Assembly (NCBI GenBank): GCA_027488905.1
Contig: JAIYAT010000035.1
Coordinates: 124,001-188,000 of the forward strand
Source of the DNA: Bacteroidota bacterium
GTDB taxonomy: Bacteria; Bacteroidota; Bacteroidia; UKL13-3
Direction: 5' to 3'
DNA length: 64,000 nucleotides
Part shown: piece by piece, positions 7,988-17,104 of the stretch
Numbering within the stretch: the stretch's first letter is position 1
Layout of the letters: every line of letters begins with the position of its first letter
Position numbers and translations under genes: made by a program
The notes under the pieces: generated by a model
The model's database searches: none
Seen by the model: only the letters and a program-made list of their open reading frames with translations
What the model was told of the DNA's origin: nothing

Positions 7988-8869
7988 TTGAATTTATCAC
8001 CAAAGGCCATTGGATGGCTTGCATTCTGGGCTGTTTCCATTTTTTGGGGTACAACCTTTCTTGCTATCAAAATAGGGATATCAACTTTTCCTCCTTTTGC
8101 CATGGCTGCGTTTAGGCATACCTCGGCAGGAATTATCTTGATTTCTTATTTTTTAATCAAAGGGCATAAAATACCTAACTTAAAAGCCTTACGCACCTTT
8201 TCATTAAATGGATTGTTAATGCTGGCAGGCGGAAATGGCATCATAAGTTGGGCCATGCAATACGTTGGCAGCGGGTTAACTGCCTTAATCTGTGCTTTAA
8301 CGCCCGTTTGGATTGTGCTCATCAATAGAATTACTGGAGATAAAACACATATTTCTTGGTTGGTGATTTTGGGTTTTGTGATTTGTCTTATCGGGCAAGT
8401 TTTATTTTTTAAAGATAAAGTTTCATACTTCGACGACCCAATGTACGCTTGGGGAATTGCTGCTGTAGTACTTTCCAATATTTTATGGGCAATGGGAACC
8501 GTGTATTCAAAAAACCATGTTACCAATGTTCCTCCGCTATTTGCAGCCGGTTTGCAAATGATTCCAGGAGGTTTATTATTATTTGTTGTAGCTGCTTTAC
8601 GAGGTGAGTTAACCGACTTAAACCCAGCTCCACAAGCTATTAATGCATTGATTTACTTGGTTCTATTTGGTTCATTACTCGCCTATAGCGCTTATATGTA
8701 TGTGATTAAAAATTTGCCAGCCACCATTGTTTCTACTTATGCGTATATAAATACTCTGGTTGCCATTGTACTTGGTTGGTTCTGGTTAGGCGAATCCTTA
8801 GATGTTAACACCTTAATTGCCGCAGCGTTTACAATTGGTGGCGTAATTTTGGTGAGTAAAAACGGGTAG
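7988..8869 (+). CDS. EamA/DMT family transporter
   Basis: A drug/metabolite transporter of about 293 residues with ten predicted helices in two EamA repeats. The first opens at WLAFWAVSIFWGTTFLAIKIG and the second at GIAAVVLSNILWAMGTVYSKNH. It probably exports amino acids or other small metabolites; the substrate is not predictable. The track opens the frame at a TTG at 7919, inside the pyrC start. A TACATTTG box (7963-7970) looks like a -7 promoter element, so the TTG at 7988 (NLSPKAIGW) is a more plausible start; the GTG at 7970 is an alternative. Confidence 0.88.
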   Translation: MNLSPKAIGWLAFWAVSIFWGTTFLAIKIGISTFPPFAMAAFRHTSAGIILISYFLIKGHKIPNLKALRTFSLNGLLMLAGGNGIISWAMQYVGSGLTALICALTPVWIVLINRITGDKTHISWLVILGFVICLIGQVLFFKDKVSYFDDPMYAWGIAAVVLSNILWAMGTVYSKNHVTNVPPLFAAGLQMIPGGLLLFVVAALRGELTDLNPAPQAINALIYLVLFGSLLAYSAYMYVIKNLPATIVSTYAYINTLVAIVLGWFWLGESLDVNTLIAAAFTIGGVILVSKNG

Positions 8870-8903
8870 TTTGGTTTGAACCCAATTTTCTGTAACTTCT
8901 TAT

Positions 8904-9284
8904 ATGAATACAGAAACACCCAATAATAACAAGCTCACTGGTCAAAAAGGAGAGGAGTTGGCCACTAATTTTTTAGAAAAAAAGGGATACAAAATCCTTG
9001 ATACGAATTTTGTTTCAGGTAAGTATGAAATAGATTTAATCTGCGAGTTTCAAAACAAACTAGTATTTGTTGAAGTCAAAACAAGACACAACGCCAAAAT
9101 AGAACCAGAGTTTGCTGTGAATAGAAGTAAACAACAACACATTGCCAGAGCTGCCGAAGGCTATATGCGGTTAAAAAAGCTCAACCAAGAAATCAGGTTT
9201 GATATCATTGCCATCAACCATGGAAATGGGCAAACAGAAATTATTCATTTTGAAGATGCCTTTTACCCCATTTATTATAAGTAG
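8904..9284 (+). CDS. YraN family endonuclease-like protein (UPF0102)
   Basis: A 126-residue protein of the YraN/UPF0102 family, which has a restriction-endonuclease-like core. Family motifs are GQKGEELATNFLEKKGYKILDTNF, the acidic YEIDLI and the VFVEVKTR segment; the E-x-D ... E-V-K pattern matches a nuclease active site. The cellular role of the family is poorly defined, with links to DNA processing. It starts at an ATG 34 bp after the transporter stop. A GGTTTGAACC copy of the window-wide motif lies in the gap (8873-8882). Confidence 0.88.
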   Translation: MNTETPNNNKLTGQKGEELATNFLEKKGYKILDTNFVSGKYEIDLICEFQNKLVFVEVKTRHNAKIEPEFAVNRSKQQHIARAAEGYMRLKKLNQEIRFDIIAINHGNGQTEIIHFEDAFYPIYYK

Positions 9285-9290
9285 GTAAAA

Positions 9291-9319
9291 TTGGGCTTTT
9301 TAGAATTATCCTATATTTG
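9291..9319 (+). promoter_or_regulatory. Candidate Bacteroidota promoter for the NhaD gene
   Basis: TTGG (9291) and TATATTTG (9312-9319) are spaced by 18 bp, matching the -33/-7 consensus. The expected transcription start would fall at about 9323-9326, almost on the ATG at 9324, which would make the mRNA leaderless. Confidence 0.5.
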
Positions 9320-9323
9320 CTCG

Positions 9324-10655
9324 ATGATATTAAGTGTAACTGCTTCTTTGCCCCCTAATTGGTTGGTCATACCTTTTGTTTCTTTGCTATTGATGATTGC
9401 AACAGGCCCTGTTTTTTTTCCTCACTTTTGGCATCATCATTATAAAAAACTGAGTATTCTTATTGGAGCTACAGTTGGGTTGTATTATGTTTTTATGCTT
9501 CAAAATACTATTTTACCCTTAGAAACAATAGCAGAATACTTATCATTTATTAGCTTACTCACGCTTTTGTATGTTGCAAGTGGTGGTATTTATATATTTC
9601 TAGACATAGAATCAAAGGCTATTTCTAATATTATCTTTCTTCTTATTGCAGCCATTTTAACTAATTTAATTGGAACTACAGGCGCATCGGTGCTACTCAT
9701 TAGGCCATTTATGCGGTTAAACAGATACCGATTAAAGCCTTACCATATTGTATTTTTTATATTTATTGTTTCTAATGTGGGTGGCTCACTTACCCCAATT
9801 GGCGACCCACCGCTATTTATGGGCTTTTTAAAGGGCGTTCCTTTTCAATGGACCTTAACGCATCTTTGGAAACCTTGGTTGGTTGCCATTTTTAGCCTTT
9901 TAGGGATTTTTTATTATTTCGAGCGTAAAAACAAAGAATTAGATGAGGTGGATAGCAATGTTGAGTATAGCAATCGCATAATCATCACTGGCAAACGGAA
10001 CTTTTTTTGGCTTTTGGTAGCAGTTGCATCTGTTTTTCTTGACCCCAATATTTTTGATTTTATTCCAGCCATTGAGTTTCATGGTAAGAAAATATCTTTT
10101 GTTAGAGAAATCATTCAATTATTAGCCGCATTTTTAAGCTTCAGCTTTGCAAATACCAAAGCAATTAAAAGTAATGAATTTGATTTTGAACCTATCAAAG
10201 AGGTGGCCTTTCTTTTTGTTGGAATCTTCTTGAGTATGATGCCTGCCTTGCAACTGCTAGAAGCATTTGCACATGGAGCAGGCAGCAGCATGGTGCTCAA
10301 TGATTCTATCGTTTATTGGAGCAGCGGTATTTTTAGCAGTGTGCTAGATAATGCGCCAACCTATTTAAATGTAATGACTTTAATTTTATCTAAAGCCGGA
10401 CTAAGCATCAACGAAATTGCAGATGTAAAGGCCTTTGTAGCAGGCGAGAATTTTAGTCAATTAATGGCACTTTCTACTGGTGCAGTTTTCTTTGGTGCAA
10501 TGACTTATATAGGAAATGGACCAAACTTTATGGTGAAAGCAATTGCCGAACAAAATGGTGTTAAAATGCCAGATTTTGGCAAGTATATCCTTAAATATAG
10601 CCTACCCATTTTACTGCCAGTTTTATTTCTTGTTTGGATACTCTTCTTTATTTAA
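9324..10655 (+). CDS. nhaD: Na+/H+ antiporter of the NhaD type
   Basis: A polytopic membrane protein of about 443 residues in the ArsB/NhaD ion-transporter superfamily. The family-defining segment is SNVGGSLTPIGDPPLFMGFL, with a second conserved loop SSVLDNAPTYLNVM and FFGAMTYIGNGPNFMVKA. It would exchange cytoplasmic Na+ (or Li+) for protons. The track frame begins at a TTG (9291), but that lies in the putative promoter; the ATG at 9324 (MILSVTASLPPNW) is preferred. Roughly ten to twelve hydrophobic helices are evident. Confidence 0.9.
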   Translation: MILSVTASLPPNWLVIPFVSLLLMIATGPVFFPHFWHHHYKKLSILIGATVGLYYVFMLQNTILPLETIAEYLSFISLLTLLYVASGGIYIFLDIESKAISNIIFLLIAAILTNLIGTTGASVLLIRPFMRLNRYRLKPYHIVFFIFIVSNVGGSLTPIGDPPLFMGFLKGVPFQWTLTHLWKPWLVAIFSLLGIFYYFERKNKELDEVDSNVEYSNRIIITGKRNFFWLLVAVASVFLDPNIFDFIPAIEFHGKKISFVREIIQLLAAFLSFSFANTKAIKSNEFDFEPIKEVAFLFVGIFLSMMPALQLLEAFAHGAGSSMVLNDSIVYWSSGIFSSVLDNAPTYLNVMTLILSKAGLSINEIADVKAFVAGENFSQLMALSTGAVFFGAMTYIGNGPNFMVKAIAEQNGVKMPDFGKYILKYSLPILLPVLFLVWILFFI

Positions 10656-10671
10656 TTTATTTTGCGTCAAT

Positions 10672-11412
10672 ATGCTAAACGGAAAAAAGATAATTGTTGT
10701 ATTACCAGCTTATAATGCAGCTAGAACCTTGGAAAAAACTTACGCAGAGATTCCAATGGAAATTGTAGACGAGGTAATTTTAGTGGATGATGCTAGCCGG
10801 GATGAAACTTCAGATCTTGCCAAAAGTATTGGAATTCAACATGTGATTAGGCATGAGAATAACAAAGGTTATGGTGGCAATCAAAAGACATGTTATAACA
10901 AAGCCCTTGAACTTAAAGGAGATATTGTAATTATGTTACATCCAGATTACCAATATACACCAAAACTTATTTTAGCCATGAGTAGCATCATTGCAAATGA
11001 AGTTTATCCTGTGGTGTTTGGTTCAAGAATTCTAGGTAAAGGCGCCCTAAAAGGTGGAATGCCTATTTATAAATACATTTTTAACAGAATGCTAACCTTG
11101 TTCCAAAACATTTTAATGGGACAAAAACTATCTGAATACCACACAGGTTATAGAGCTTTTGATGCCAATGTGCTTAAGGCAGTAAATTTTGATAAATGCA
11201 GTGATGATTTCGTTTTTGACAATGAAATAACTGCACAAATCTGTTTAAAAGGTTATGAAATAGCAGAAGTAACTTGTCCAACTAAATACTTTCCAGAAGC
11301 TTCTTCTATTAACTTTAAACGCAGTTCAATCTATGGACTAGGCGTGCTAAGAACGAGTATTATGTTTAGGTTGCAGAAGATGGGAATAGTTAATTTTAAA
11401 CTATTCTCCTAA
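10672..11412 (+). CDS. Family 2 glycosyltransferase
   Basis: A 246-residue GT2 (DPM1/DPG synthase-like) glycosyltransferase: KIIVVLPAYNAARTLEKTY at the N-terminus, nucleotide-binding EVILVDDASRDET (about 36-48), and VIMLHPDYQYTP in place of the DxD site. It lacks membrane helices typical of DolP-mannose synthases. It may transfer a sugar to a lipid carrier or act in cell-surface polysaccharide synthesis. The track's longer frame from 10543 runs through the nhaD coding end; the ATG at 10672 fits the domain start. Its last 12 bp overlap the convergent DUF2911 gene. Confidence 0.9.
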   Translation: MLNGKKIIVVLPAYNAARTLEKTYAEIPMEIVDEVILVDDASRDETSDLAKSIGIQHVIRHENNKGYGGNQKTCYNKALELKGDIVIMLHPDYQYTPKLILAMSSIIANEVYPVVFGSRILGKGALKGGMPIYKYIFNRMLTLFQNILMGQKLSEYHTGYRAFDANVLKAVNFDKCSDDFVFDNEITAQICLKGYEIAEVTCPTKYFPEASSINFKRSSIYGLGVLRTSIMFRLQKMGIVNFKLFS

Positions 11413-11964
11413 GGCGTTTTTTAGCTGTACCGTTACAGAAGTTTTGTCCCAATGGAAATTTAAGGCAATTGAATTATTTGAATCAATTGGCGTTAAAAGG
11501 ATCTCAAATTGCTCTTTAATGGGCGCATCATTAATTGCTTCCACCTCTGTTCTCAAAACATCTTTTGATTTATCTGCTTCTTGTGCACCCCAACGGTCCC
11601 AATCGCTATTCACACATATTGTCCAAACTTTTTCTCCTGGATAAGCATATAAAGAATATTTGCCTGCTTCTAACTTTTTATCATTAAAGTAAATAGGAGA
11701 GTTTGTTTCAAAAACGGTTGCCTCATTTGCCCCTAAACGCCAATATTCTCCGTATGGTTGCAAGGCTTCTGTTGCTTTATCTCCAAATATAATTCTGCCC
11801 TTTGCTGAGGGACGACAATAATCAATCTTAATTTTTAATGGACCTTCTGCATATTCAGCTGTTGCTGATGGGCTGTGTTTTTTTGTGTCTTTTTTGAACC
11901 AATTGAAAAAAATAACAATAACAACAACAAATATGGCTGCGATAATAAGCGCTCTTTTTAACAT
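11401..11964 (-). CDS. DUF2911 domain-containing exported protein
   Basis: A 187-residue protein with an N-terminal hydrophobic anchor or signal (ALIIAAIFVVVIVIFFNWF) and a DUF2911 domain. Typical segments are KIDYCRPSAKGRIIFG, LQPYGEYWRLGANEATVFET and LEAGKYSLYAYPGEKVWTICVN. The domain is widespread in Bacteroidota, is predicted to be extracytoplasmic and has no known function. The gene converges with and overlaps the glycosyltransferase by 12 bp. Confidence 0.9.
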   Translation of the reverse strand: MLKRALIIAAIFVVVIVIFFNWFKKDTKKHSPSATAEYAEGPLKIKIDYCRPSAKGRIIFGDKATEALQPYGEYWRLGANEATVFETNSPIYFNDKKLEAGKYSLYAYPGEKVWTICVNSDWDRWGAQEADKSKDVLRTEVEAINDAPIKEQFEILLTPIDSNNSIALNFHWDKTSVTVQLKNALGE

Positions 11965-12007
11965 AGGTATTAAACTTTATTCAAATCTAAATATTTATAA
12001 ATCAGAG

Positions 12008-12715
12008 TCAAATAGAATCAATTTTTTTGACAAATTCTAACTCTTTAACAGTTAAGTTTTCAAAAACACCAGATTTTAAGTCTTTAAGTTCTAATTCTCC
12101 AATACTTGTTCTAATAAGTTTGGTTACATAATTACCTGCTTCAAAGCACATCCTCCGTATTTGTTTGTTCCGTCCTTCTTGTAATTTTACTTCTATAGCA
12201 TGGCTGTTAATTTCCCTCACCTTTGCCGGTAATGTTTGATATCCATTAAGCAAAATGCCTTGCTCAAAAATCCTAATAAGTGTATCATTTACTTCACTTT
12301 CTAGACAAACCAAATATGTTTTCCAAACCGATTTTCCTGGTCTTGTAATCTTGTTTAAAAACTTACCATCATCTGTTAAAATCAAAAGTCCCTCAGATGC
12401 TTTGTCTAGCCTTCCGCAAATTTGTAAGCCCTTTAAAGCATCGGGTAGGTTCAAACCTAAAGCATCTTTATCGTCTAATCGCATGCTGCATTCTATACCC
12501 AAAGGCTTATAATATTTAACATACTTATAGCTTTTTGAGGACTGAATTACTTGGCCTTTATAAATAACTTCATCCGTTTCTAATACCACACAGTTTGTTT
12601 CTGTATGTTGACCATTTAAAAGTACTTCCCCATTCTCTATAGCTAATTTTGCTTGCTTATGGCTTAGTGCGACTTTTTTTACAAGTAGGTTTTGAAGCTT
12701 GTTTCTAAAACTCAA
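12008..12715 (-). CDS. Pseudouridine synthase, RsuA/RluB/E/F family
   Basis: A 235-residue rRNA pseudouridine synthase. An N-terminal S4 RNA-binding domain (about 1-45, NLLVKKVALSHKQAKLAIENGEVLLNG) precedes the catalytic domain, whose motif GRLDKASEGLLILTDDG holds the catalytic Asp. EGRNKQIRRMCFEAG completes the signature. The target uridine (23S versus 16S) cannot be assigned from sequence; RluF-like is my best guess. Start ATG overlaps the stop of the upstream nucleoid-associated protein gene by 4 bp, so the two are co-transcribed. Confidence 0.9.
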   Translation of the reverse strand: MSFRNKLQNLLVKKVALSHKQAKLAIENGEVLLNGQHTETNCVVLETDEVIYKGQVIQSSKSYKYVKYYKPLGIECSMRLDDKDALGLNLPDALKGLQICGRLDKASEGLLILTDDGKFLNKITRPGKSVWKTYLVCLESEVNDTLIRIFEQGILLNGYQTLPAKVREINSHAIEVKLQEGRNKQIRRMCFEAGNYVTKLIRTSIGELELKDLKSGVFENLTVKELEFVKKIDSI

Positions 12716-13761
12716 TGTTCTTCGTTATAATAGATTTTATAAAACTTTCTGCCGTCAGACTCTATGCCTTTTTCAATCATATTCTTATTGCCATGTATAT
12801 AAATATGAAAGTTTTTGTCGAGTTTCAAAATGCTCTTAAAAACCTTTGCCTGTTTTTTTACTGCCTGCTCAGAAATGTCAAATCCGTCTTTAAGTTCTAT
12901 TTCATATTCGGTTTGAACCGAATTTTTATAATCTTTAAAAGAAGTCACTAAGCCTTCATTTCCTTCAAAAACTTGTTCTGTGAACAAATGCTCATTAAAG
13001 GTTTCGTTTTCCTTAAAAAAAGCTACGGAACGATTCAATAAATCAATTTGGTCTGTTCTGCTTACCTCAAACTCTTTCGGAACTTGTTTGGTTAAAAAGT
13101 CTTTGGTTACATGTAAGAAGTTTTGCGTTAAATGGTAAGCATCCGAGCAAGGTTTAATCTTTAAATAGAGGTCTTTCCAATAAGCCGCTTCGCTACTTTT
13201 ATTGGTTTTATCCGTTACACAAACTCGAAAACCTTTTTCTTCCTCTACATTTATTATCAAACAGCCTTTGTCTAATTTATCAATTGCAATGCCGCTCTCC
13301 ACTGCTAAGTCATAGTCCTGACCAATTCTGCTAACCTTCAAAAAATGGTCTTTTGTTTCTGCTTTAAAAATGCCAATGGCTTGAACCAAGTTGCCTTGAT
13401 ACTGCATACCATCGAAACTACAAACATAAAAATCGCCTGCCAAAATGTTGGGATGAATTGCAATTTCATATAAGTGCTTAGCCAAATGAATGCTTTGAAT
13501 ATGAAAGGAATCAGGGCGTTCAAACAAATCTTTGGCATAATTAAATACTGGATTTAAAGCGTGATCATCATTGCTAAAACTTAGGTGGTAATATTCTTGC
13601 GTTTGAAAAGGCTTTAAAAAATAAGAGAGAAGATGTGCTTCTAAATCCTCGTCTAATGCGGCAACTGACTGTTTAGAAAGCAACAATGGTTCGCCATTTT
13701 GCTTATTCCCTGTTTGGTGAACAGATAAATGTTTAATTGAACAAAGAGAAAAATCTAACAT
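12712..13761 (-). CDS. 37-kDa nucleoid-associated protein (NA37/YejK-like)
   Basis: A 349-residue protein of the NA37 nucleoid-associated family. The N-terminal pattern (IKHLSVHQTGNKQNGEPLLLSKQSVAALDEDLEAHLLSYFLKPF) and the central IGIFKAETKDHFLKV are typical, while the C-terminus resembles phage-defence and nucleoid relatives only loosely. The family associates with the chromosome; its role is not settled. It is the first gene of a two-gene unit with the pseudouridine synthase. Confidence 0.85.
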   Translation of the reverse strand: MLDFSLCSIKHLSVHQTGNKQNGEPLLLSKQSVAALDEDLEAHLLSYFLKPFQTQEYYHLSFSNDDHALNPVFNYAKDLFERPDSFHIQSIHLAKHLYEIAIHPNILAGDFYVCSFDGMQYQGNLVQAIGIFKAETKDHFLKVSRIGQDYDLAVESGIAIDKLDKGCLIINVEEEKGFRVCVTDKTNKSSEAAYWKDLYLKIKPCSDAYHLTQNFLHVTKDFLTKQVPKEFEVSRTDQIDLLNRSVAFFKENETFNEHLFTEQVFEGNEGLVTSFKDYKNSVQTEYEIELKDGFDISEQAVKKQAKVFKSILKLDKNFHIYIHGNKNMIEKGIESDGRKFYKIYYNEEH

Positions 13762-13806
13762 AATGGCGAAAGTTAATTTATTTTGAAGCTTTAAATCAAA
13801 AGAAAA

Positions 13807-14451
13807 TTGTCCGAAAAAATACTGCTAAATGAAAATGAATTCATTTTAATTCCGCAAAAAGCAATGTTTTGGAGCATAGAAGCTGCTTTGGTATTAAGTG
13901 ATATTCATTTAGGAAAAGCAACACATTTTCGAAAAAATGGCATTCAGTTTCCCGCCGAAGCAGGCAAGTTCGACCTATTTCAGCTTGAATCTTTAATTTC
14001 GATGTATAAGCCCAAAAAGATTTTTGTGGTGGGCGACTTATTTCATTCTCATCTCAACTCCGAATGGGATTGGTTCAAAGATTTTTTGAACCAATATGCT
14101 TTTATTAAATTCATCTTGTTGCGCGGAAATCATGATATTTTGCCAGCTTATCAATTAAAATTACCCAACTTAGAAACCGCACATAAATACGTAAGCCATG
14201 GTATTTGTTTAATTCATGAACCTCGCGGAGATGAAACTGAATATGTAATTAGTGGTCATATCCATCCAGGATTCACGCTTCGAGGAAAAGCAAAACAGGT
14301 ATTAAGATTACCTTGCTTCGTTATTGGTTCAAATCGAGCCATACTGCCTGCTTTTGGTGGACTCACAGGCTTGGCAAATTTTGAAAAGCAATTCAATGAT
14401 AGAATTTGGGTAATTGCAGATAATCAGCTTATTGAGATAACTTCCTTTTGA
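13807..14451 (+). CDS. pdeM: Ligase-associated DNA damage response endonuclease PdeM
   Basis: A 214-residue metallophosphoesterase. Motifs are VLSDIHLGKATHFRKNGI (D-x-H), VGDLFHSH, LRGNHD and ISGHIHPGF, giving a complete two-metal site. This family is usually encoded with a DNA ligase and exonuclease in DNA repair islands; those partners are not present here. The frame opens at a TTG (SEKILLNENEF); the next ATG lies inside the domain (AMFW), so the TTG start is required. It leads a run of five closely spaced genes up to 17984. Confidence 0.88.
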   Translation: MSEKILLNENEFILIPQKAMFWSIEAALVLSDIHLGKATHFRKNGIQFPAEAGKFDLFQLESLISMYKPKKIFVVGDLFHSHLNSEWDWFKDFLNQYAFIKFILLRGNHDILPAYQLKLPNLETAHKYVSHGICLIHEPRGDETEYVISGHIHPGFTLRGKAKQVLRLPCFVIGSNRAILPAFGGLTGLANFEKQFNDRIWVIADNQLIEITSF

Positions 14452-14494
14452 AGTGAAATTTGTTCTTAGAAGTACTAACTTGCACAACAGAAAT

Positions 14495-14806
14495 ATGCAG
14501 CTAATTGAATTTACAGAATCTGCCATAGCGGCAATTCAACATTATAAAAATACATTGCAAATTCCTGAAGGTTATGCCTTACGAGTGGGAATTAGACAGA
14601 AAAATGCACAAGATAAAGGCTTGGTAATTGGTTTTGATGAAAAATCAGATAAAGACAAACAAGCCTTGGTTCAAGGAGTTGAAGTAATCTATAACGCAGG
14701 ACAAGTATTCTTTTTTGCTGGCTTGCTTATTGATTTTACCGAAAGAGAGGGAAGAAAAGGTTTTTTCTTTGTTGAAAAGAAAAATACAAATTCTTTAGTT
14801 AACTAG
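14495..14806 (+). CDS. IscA/HesB-like protein without cysteines
   Basis: A 103-residue protein with the HesB/IscA beta-fold: [63 protein letters not shown]. The family's three iron-sulfur ligand cysteines are absent; no cysteine occurs in this part of the frame at all. It therefore cannot bind a cluster in the usual way and may be a structural or regulatory relative. The ATG at 14495 is preferred over the longer track start at 14453, which adds an unconserved leader. Confidence 0.8.
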   Translation: MQLIEFTESAIAAIQHYKNTLQIPEGYALRVGIRQKNAQDKGLVIGFDEKSDKDKQALVQGVEVIYNAGQVFFFAGLLIDFTEREGRKGFFFVEKKNTNSLVN

Positions 14807-14808
14807 CT

Positions 14809-16041
14809 ATGACATTTACCGAAAATTTAAGCATAGCACTCAATTCTATTAAAGGAAACAAGTTAAGAGCAATCATAACTGCCCTTATTATTTCTATTGG
14901 TATTATGTCCTTGGTTGGAATTTTAACTGCAATAGATGGCATAAAGGCCGGCATTAATACTTCCTTTTCTAACATGGGAGCAAATTCCTTTAACATTAAA
15001 AATAGAGGGCAAAGCATCAAATTTTCAGGAGGCCCAAGAGGGGTTAAAAAGTATAGACCTATCTTAAAAACAGAGGCTGATAAGTTTGTACAAGATTTCA
15101 AATTTCCAGCAATCATCTCATTGTCGGTAAATGCAAGCTTTAACAGCACTGTTAAGTTTGGAAACAAAAAAACGGATCCCAATGTGTTAGTTATGGGAGG
15201 AGACATCAATTACCTAAAAGTTGCAGGATATGATGTTGCTGAGGGAAGAAACTTTTCTCAACAAGAAATCAATTCAGCTACAAATGTGGCTATCATAGGT
15301 TCAGAACTTAAAACTAAACTATTTAAAAGTCTTAATCCTTTGGGAGAAAACATATTTATTGGTGGAGCAAAGTTTCGCGTAATTGGATTATTAAAAAGCA
15401 AGGGGAGTAGCATGGGTTTTGGTGGAGATAGAATCATCATTGTGCCAATACAAAATGCTTATCAAACCTTTTCAATGCCAAACATGAGCAGTGTGATTAC
15501 AGTTGCGGTAAATGATATCAAAACCCTTGATTTTGCAGTTGAAGAAGCTACTTCTGTTTTTAGAAAAGTAAGGCGAATACCAGTTCGTTCAGAAGACAAT
15601 TTCAATATTTACAAATCTGATAATATTGCTAAAGAATTAATCTCCAATTTAAGTTATGTTACCATCGCAGCAACGGTGATTGGGTTTATAACCCTTATTG
15701 GTGCAGCGGTAGGATTAATGAATATCATGTTGGTGTCTGTAACAGAAAGAACCCGTGAAATAGGTATTCGCAAGGCTATTGGTGCCACACAAGAAGTAAT
15801 ACGAAGGCAATTTTTAATGGAGGCAATTGTTATTTGTCAAATTGGTGGAATAGGTGGAATCATCCTTGGGATAATCATTGGAAATGTTGTAACCTCTTTG
15901 GTTGGGGTAGGCTTTATAATTCCATGGCTTTGGATTTTAGGTGGTGTTACACTATGTCTTTTGGTTGGACTTGTTAGTGGCATTTATCCGGCAATAAAAG
16001 CCAGTAAGCTTGACCCAATTGATGCTTTAAGATTCGAATAA
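14809..16041 (+). CDS. ABC transporter permease, MacB/FtsX type
   Basis: A 410-residue permease of the MacB family. One N-terminal helix ([18 protein letters not shown]), a large periplasmic MacB_PCD domain (about 45-240), and three C-terminal FtsX helices ([69 protein letters not shown]). The [15 protein letters not shown] motif contacts the ATPase. It would drive export or mechanotransmission, but no ATP-binding subunit is encoded nearby. It starts 2 bp after the IscA-like gene and is followed 1 bp later by the M23 peptidase. Confidence 0.92.
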   Translation: MTFTENLSIALNSIKGNKLRAIITALIISIGIMSLVGILTAIDGIKAGINTSFSNMGANSFNIKNRGQSIKFSGGPRGVKKYRPILKTEADKFVQDFKFPAIISLSVNASFNSTVKFGNKKTDPNVLVMGGDINYLKVAGYDVAEGRNFSQQEINSATNVAIIGSELKTKLFKSLNPLGENIFIGGAKFRVIGLLKSKGSSMGFGGDRIIIVPIQNAYQTFSMPNMSSVITVAVNDIKTLDFAVEEATSVFRKVRRIPVRSEDNFNIYKSDNIAKELISNLSYVTIAATVIGFITLIGAAVGLMNIMLVSVTERTREIGIRKAIGATQEVIRRQFLMEAIVICQIGGIGGIILGIIIGNVVTSLVGVGFIIPWLWILGGVTLCLLVGLVSGIYPAIKASKLDPIDALRFE

Positions 16042-16042
16042 A

Positions 16043-17104
16043 ATGAAAAATACATTTGGTTATTTAAGAGATACTTATCAGAATGGTATCATAATCGCAG
16101 CCCTTATTTTTCTTGGGGTTTTGTTAGTTCGACTTTGGTATGTTAGAAAAGAAATTACCACTAGAAGCCTAATTTGGAAAGCTAAAGTTCCAGTTTTAGT
16201 ATGGATTTTAAAACTAATTTGGCTTATAACTATGCTATTGTTTTTACTTAATATTCCTACTTGGTTTTTAAGCGTAGCAAGTTTCAAACCTTTGGTTCAA
16301 CCCCTTCTTTACAATACTTTTTTGATAGTGTTAATATCCATTGCTATCATGGAAATTATCCTAAGCTTTACAGTTACCAAAAGCTTGGCCGAGCAATTTA
16401 TCAAACGAATGGTTTTCCTTTTGATGGCTATTTTTTGTTTGTTTTCATTTGGTTTTGCTGCGTTAATCTTCAAAGGAACTTTTGATTATCCATTAGTGGC
16501 TGAATGCAACATCATAGAAATGCCAGTTAAAGGAAAGTGGCTTGCTTTGCATGCGGGCGAGAAACCTTGGGTGAATTATCATGGAAATTACCCTCCACAA
16601 AAATTTAGTGTAGACATGGTTAAAGTTGATGATAAGGGTAATTTCTTCAATGAAATGGGTGAGAAGAATGCAGATTTTTTATGCTTTAATGACACTGTAT
16701 TTTCCCCTGTAAATGGAACTGTAGTTAAAATTGTTAATACCTTTCCAAACCAAGAAATTGCTAATGGACCAGATACCTTTAATACGGCTGGAAATTACAT
16801 CACTATTCAAATGTCTGAGAATAAATTTCTGTTTTTATCTCATCTTTCTCCAGACAATATAAAAGTAAAAGAGGGTGATACTATAAGGTTGGGAGACCAT
16901 TTGGCAAGCCTTGGTAATAGTGGTAATTCAACCTTTCCACACTTGCATATAAGAATTCAAAATAAGCCTGCTTACAATGATACAACAGCATTAGGTTTGC
17001 CATTTCGTTTCAATCAAATCAATAGAAATAGATTTGGGTTTTGGTCTGGAAAAGGCACACCTTATTTAAATAGAAACGATATTTTTTACAGAGAAAATGA
17101 ATAG
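16043..17104 (+). CDS. Membrane-anchored M23 family peptidase
   Basis: A 353-residue protein with about four N-terminal membrane helices (to about residue 150) and a C-terminal LytM/M23 domain. The domain reads HAGEKPWVNYHG, QKFSVDMVK (H-x(n)-D zinc ligands), VFSPVNGTVV, NYITIQM, FLSHL and HLHIRI, so the zinc site looks complete. It should cut peptidoglycan cross-bridges in the periplasm or act as a scaffold. It overlaps the next gene by 8 bp and follows an FtsX-like permease, an arrangement reminiscent of FtsX-controlled hydrolases (inference). Confidence 0.85.
   Translation: MKNTFGYLRDTYQNGIIIAALIFLGVLLVRLWYVRKEITTRSLIWKAKVPVLVWILKLIWLITMLLFLLNIPTWFLSVASFKPLVQPLLYNTFLIVLISIAIMEIILSFTVTKSLAEQFIKRMVFLLMAIFCLFSFGFAALIFKGTFDYPLVAECNIIEMPVKGKWLALHAGEKPWVNYHGNYPPQKFSVDMVKVDDKGNFFNEMGEKNADFLCFNDTVFSPVNGTVVKIVNTFPNQEIANGPDTFNTAGNYITIQMSENKFLFLSHLSPDNIKVKEGDTIRLGDHLASLGNSGNSTFPHLHIRIQNKPAYNDTTALGLPFRFNQINRNRFGFWSGKGTPYLNRNDIFYRENE

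Noticed and set aside
8146-8526. Minus-strand ORF in the EamA gene
   Set aside because: Shadow of the transporter coding sequence, with no family resemblance.
10543-10671. Long N-terminal extension of the glycosyltransferase
   Set aside because: These 43 codons overlap the nhaD coding end in another frame and are hydrophobic noise; the domain starts at the ATG at 10672.
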